Assembly (NCBI GenBank): GCA_030762895.1
Contig: CM061062.1
Location: 232,303,879-232,367,878, forward strand
DNA: 64,000 nucleotides
Origin: Sophora flavescens
Taxonomy: Eukaryota > Streptophyta > Magnoliopsida > Fabales > Fabaceae
Direction of reading: 5' to 3'
Shown piece after piece: positions 61,341 to 64,000 of this stretch. How positions within the stretch are numbered: the first letter of the stretch is position 1; the number at the start of each line of letters is the position of its first letter. The notes beneath the pieces are model-generated. The model worked only from the letters and a program-made list of their open reading frames with translations, made no database searches and was not told the origin of the DNA. The position numbers and the translations under genes were made by a program.

Positions 61341-62029
61341 CTGCGAATGGCTAGTCTAGCTTTAAGCTTTGATGATTTTGAAAACCTTAATCCCAACATA
61401 CGTTTATTATATAAATGCTAATTTCTCAAAGGTTCTTTGCGAAGTAAAGATACAAGTTTTTAAAAGAAACATTTTTTCAAGAGTTAAGAGTGTCAACATT
61501 CATAAACTCAAAGTCTCAAATCAAATAAGGTTAAATATAAGTTTCATAAATAGTTTACAAGTTTCTCATAAGGAATAAATAATATAAAAAAAATAATCCC
61601 CTAGACCTATGTCACATGGATCAGAGCTAAACAAAATCTCATACTTAATAAAATAACAAGACCCAAACTCTGAAAACGAAATCATTAAAAGAACATCTGA
61701 TAAACTAAATCATTTCCAATCCACACAAGCTCCTGTGAGTTTCTTTCCTTCATTAGTCTATGGCTCATTTGTACAAGTCATATATTGCACCAAGAAGAGA
61801 CAAATACAAGGGTAAGATATGTCATAACTATGCTTAATTGGTATAAAGGAAAATTAAGTAAATCAAAATCAAACAAGATAATATGGTACACTCTTTTCAA
61901 ACATCAAGTAAATCGTGTCATAATGATTAATCATACATTACATCATCTTACTATAACTCAAGCACATATTCGTAATACATTACCAATAATAATGTCTCCA
62001 CGGACTTTCCACCATGAAACACTTGAGCT
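61341..62029. other. AT-rich non-coding stretch
   Basis: Short ORFs only. Nothing recognised. Confidence 0.35.
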
Positions 62030-62340
62030 CCCACAAATAGGCTCCCTATAGACTGGTTCCCACAAACAAGCTCTTCATAGGCTGGGCCTCACAAACAGGC
62101 TCTTCAGAGTTGAGTCCCACAAACAGACCTTTCATAGGCTGGGTCTCACAAATAGGCTCTTCGGAGCTGAGTCCCACAAACATGCTTTTAGGAGCTGGGT
62201 TTCACAAACAGGTCTTACAAAGCTGGGTCTCACACAAACATTCACAGATGAGTACCCATAAACAGGCTCCTTAAAACTGTGTTCCATAAAACAATCACAA
62301 GTGAGTACCCACAAACAGACTCCATCATGCTGGGCCCCAC
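62030..62340. repeat. Minisatellite with CCCACAAACAGGCTC units
   Basis: About nine imperfect units of 29-36 bp alternating GAGTCCCACAAACAG and TGGGTCTCACAAACAG. Unit length and sequence drift to the right. Confidence 0.85.
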
Positions 62341-62550
62341 ACCATTAAACATTTCATCGCATCGTACCTCAATATAATCACAATCATTGCTCAAGTACAT
62401 TAATTCATCCTTAAGCCCATTATCCCTATTATCACCATCTTCCAGCTATACGTATTAAAGCCTTCTCTTAAGGTCCTATCATGCTTTCTAAAGCATCTAA
62501 AAAGTCACTAATCATCACGTATGTCGTAAGGCCCATAACCTTCCGGACTC
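62341..62550. other. Unassigned spacer
   Basis: No ORF or repeat structure recognised. Confidence 0.3.
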
Positions 62551-63740
62551 GTTTGGTGGTCAAGATAAGAGAGGCAGGATATGATAAACTATCATATCCT
62601 ATCTGAAACTATTGTTTAATGAGCCAGCAAATAGGATAAATCAATCCTATCACATATCCTATCATGTCCATCTAGTTAAAATTCTATCCTAAAGGGGGGA
62701 GCTGAGTTATAACTCAACAAGATACGATAAGGTAATTTAAGGTATAATAAAATAATAATTTAAAGTATAATAAAATATAACATGGTTTAAAAAAATGTAT
62801 AATAAAATATAAAATATTAAAAATTTTAAAAATTAATTTTAAAAAATATTTTTATTTTTTCACAAGACTAATTTTGTTATTTTATATTATTTTAAATAAC
62901 TAAAAAATATAAAATATTATTCTAATAATTTACCTATATGTAAAGTAAAAACTAAAAAAGAATATTTGAAATTATAAAAAATAATTTGAGTTAAACAATA
63001 TTTTAAAAATTTAAAAAGTTATACATAATTTCATCACAAGGATATGATAGGATAACTATCATATCAAGTCTGAAACTATTGTTTGGTGAGCTAGCAGATA
63101 TGACAAATCAATCATGTCCATTTAGTTAGAATTCCATCCGGAGGTGGGCTTAGTTAGAACTCAATATGATATAATAGAGTAATTTAAGGTATAAGAAAAT
63201 AATAATTTAAAGTATAATAAAATATAACATGGTTAAAAAAAGTATAATAAAATATAAAATATTCAAAATAATAAAGATATTAATAATAAATTTTAAAAAT
63301 TATTTTTATTTTGTCACAAGACTAATTTTGTTATTTTATATTATTTTAAAAAACTAAAAAAATATAAAATATTATTCTAATAATTTATCTATATGTAAAG
63401 TAAAAATTAAAAAAAGAATATTTAAAATTATAAAAAATAATTTGAGTTAAACAATATTTTAAAATTTTTAAAATTTATACATAATTTCATCACAAGGATT
63501 ATTTTGTCTTTTTATATAATTTTAAAAAATGAACATTATAAAAAATAAAATCCAATAAAATATGAAAACATTAAGAATAAAACAAAATTTTTAAAATTCA
63601 TACAAAAATTATAATCCTATCCAGTTGGTTATTTGGTGGACACTAAACGCTCGATAGAATAACATCTTATCCCGCTCATATCCTATCCTACTCATATCCT
63701 ATTTTCTTATCCTATCTGTTCTTATCCTGTCCTGACCACA
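62551..63740. mobile_element. Non-autonomous TIR element with internal duplication
   Basis: The left end GTGGTCAAGATAAGA faces right-end TCTTATCCTGTCCTGACCAC as an imperfect inverted repeat. The interior is a tandem duplication of about 465 bp (62578-63042 and 63043-63500), with GGATATGATA...AACTATCATATC at each start and AATAATTTAAAGTATAATAA inside. It is extremely AT-rich with no ORF. Superfamily not determined. Confidence 0.6.
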
Positions 63741-64000
63741 TGATGTGATCAAGACATAGATCACTAACATTTTAGGATCAATCTTTGATTTCAATTGCTA
63801 AAAATTCAAGATCAAACACAAACAAGAACAATTGACATGAAGCTTGATCTTCAAGTGAAGAATCAAGAGAAACAAAAGGAGTAGAAGAGAATAACAATTG
63901 ATATATGAACTGGAAAGTAAATTGCAAGAAGTAAATGACAAGAATTAAAGATAAATAATTAAAGAACAAAATAGAAAATGGAATAGGAAGAAGATGAAGG
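63741..64000. other. Unassigned right edge
   Basis: Purine-rich sequence with no supported gene. The minus ORF at 63778-63969 is not credible as a protein. Confidence 0.3.

Overview
The window is repeat-dense nuclear DNA of a flowering plant. The evidence is a set of nested LTR retrotransposons of plant-specific lineages (Tekay/Del chromovirus, SIRE-type Copia with an envelope-like ORF, Cassandra TRIM with 5S-derived LTRs), a CACTA transposon with a ten-exon GT-AG gene, and initiator-Met-tRNA primer binding sites. The repertoire suggests a dicot, perhaps a legume, but with low confidence. I find no intact host gene, no genuine rRNA or tRNA gene and no CRISPR array. Almost every coding stretch is a broken transposon gene.

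Layout: 1-6759 holds long minus-oriented gypsy LTRs inserted in one another, including a solo LTR (2982-5507) with matching 5-bp target duplications. 8036-9335 is a decayed gag, followed by its primer binding site and 5' LTR (9595-12794). 12795-15157 is unassigned. 15158-18611 is another gypsy 3' LTR with its polypurine tract and 3' region, flanked at 14869-15157 and 19497-19792 by an unexplained inverted repeat. 19793-20766 and 35501-35861 are two pieces of one LTR (family C), split by the 14.7-kb gypsy insertion 20767-35495. That insertion has target duplication CTGTG and is rearranged into head-to-tail LTR/integrase units. One unit is interrupted by a 7,576-bp CACTA element (25879-33454, target duplication TTT). 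Another is interrupted by a 375-bp Mutator-like MITE (34920-35294, 9-bp target duplication).

Further right, 37455-38339 is a complete Cassandra TRIM inside another gypsy LTR, and 39038-42943 and 44004-47898 are two probable solo LTRs of family C in opposite orientation (the second with target duplication GGGCA). 49275-58255 is a SIRE-type Copia element lacking reverse transcriptase and RNase H. It lies in the remains of another retroelement (about 43016-49274 and 58256-61340) that carries a plant-transposon-protein-like ORF on the minus strand. 62551-63740 is an internally duplicated TIR element.

The best resolved gene is the CACTA-borne fusion of an En/Spm-type transposase-associated protein with a Ulp1-like cysteine protease domain (26530-29516, minus). 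It is fully traceable in ten exons but carries one stop and one frameshift. The nesting gives a relative chronology: family C LTR, then the gypsy element, then its internal deletion and tandem duplication, then CACTA. The MITE insertion is independently younger than the gypsy LTR it sits in.
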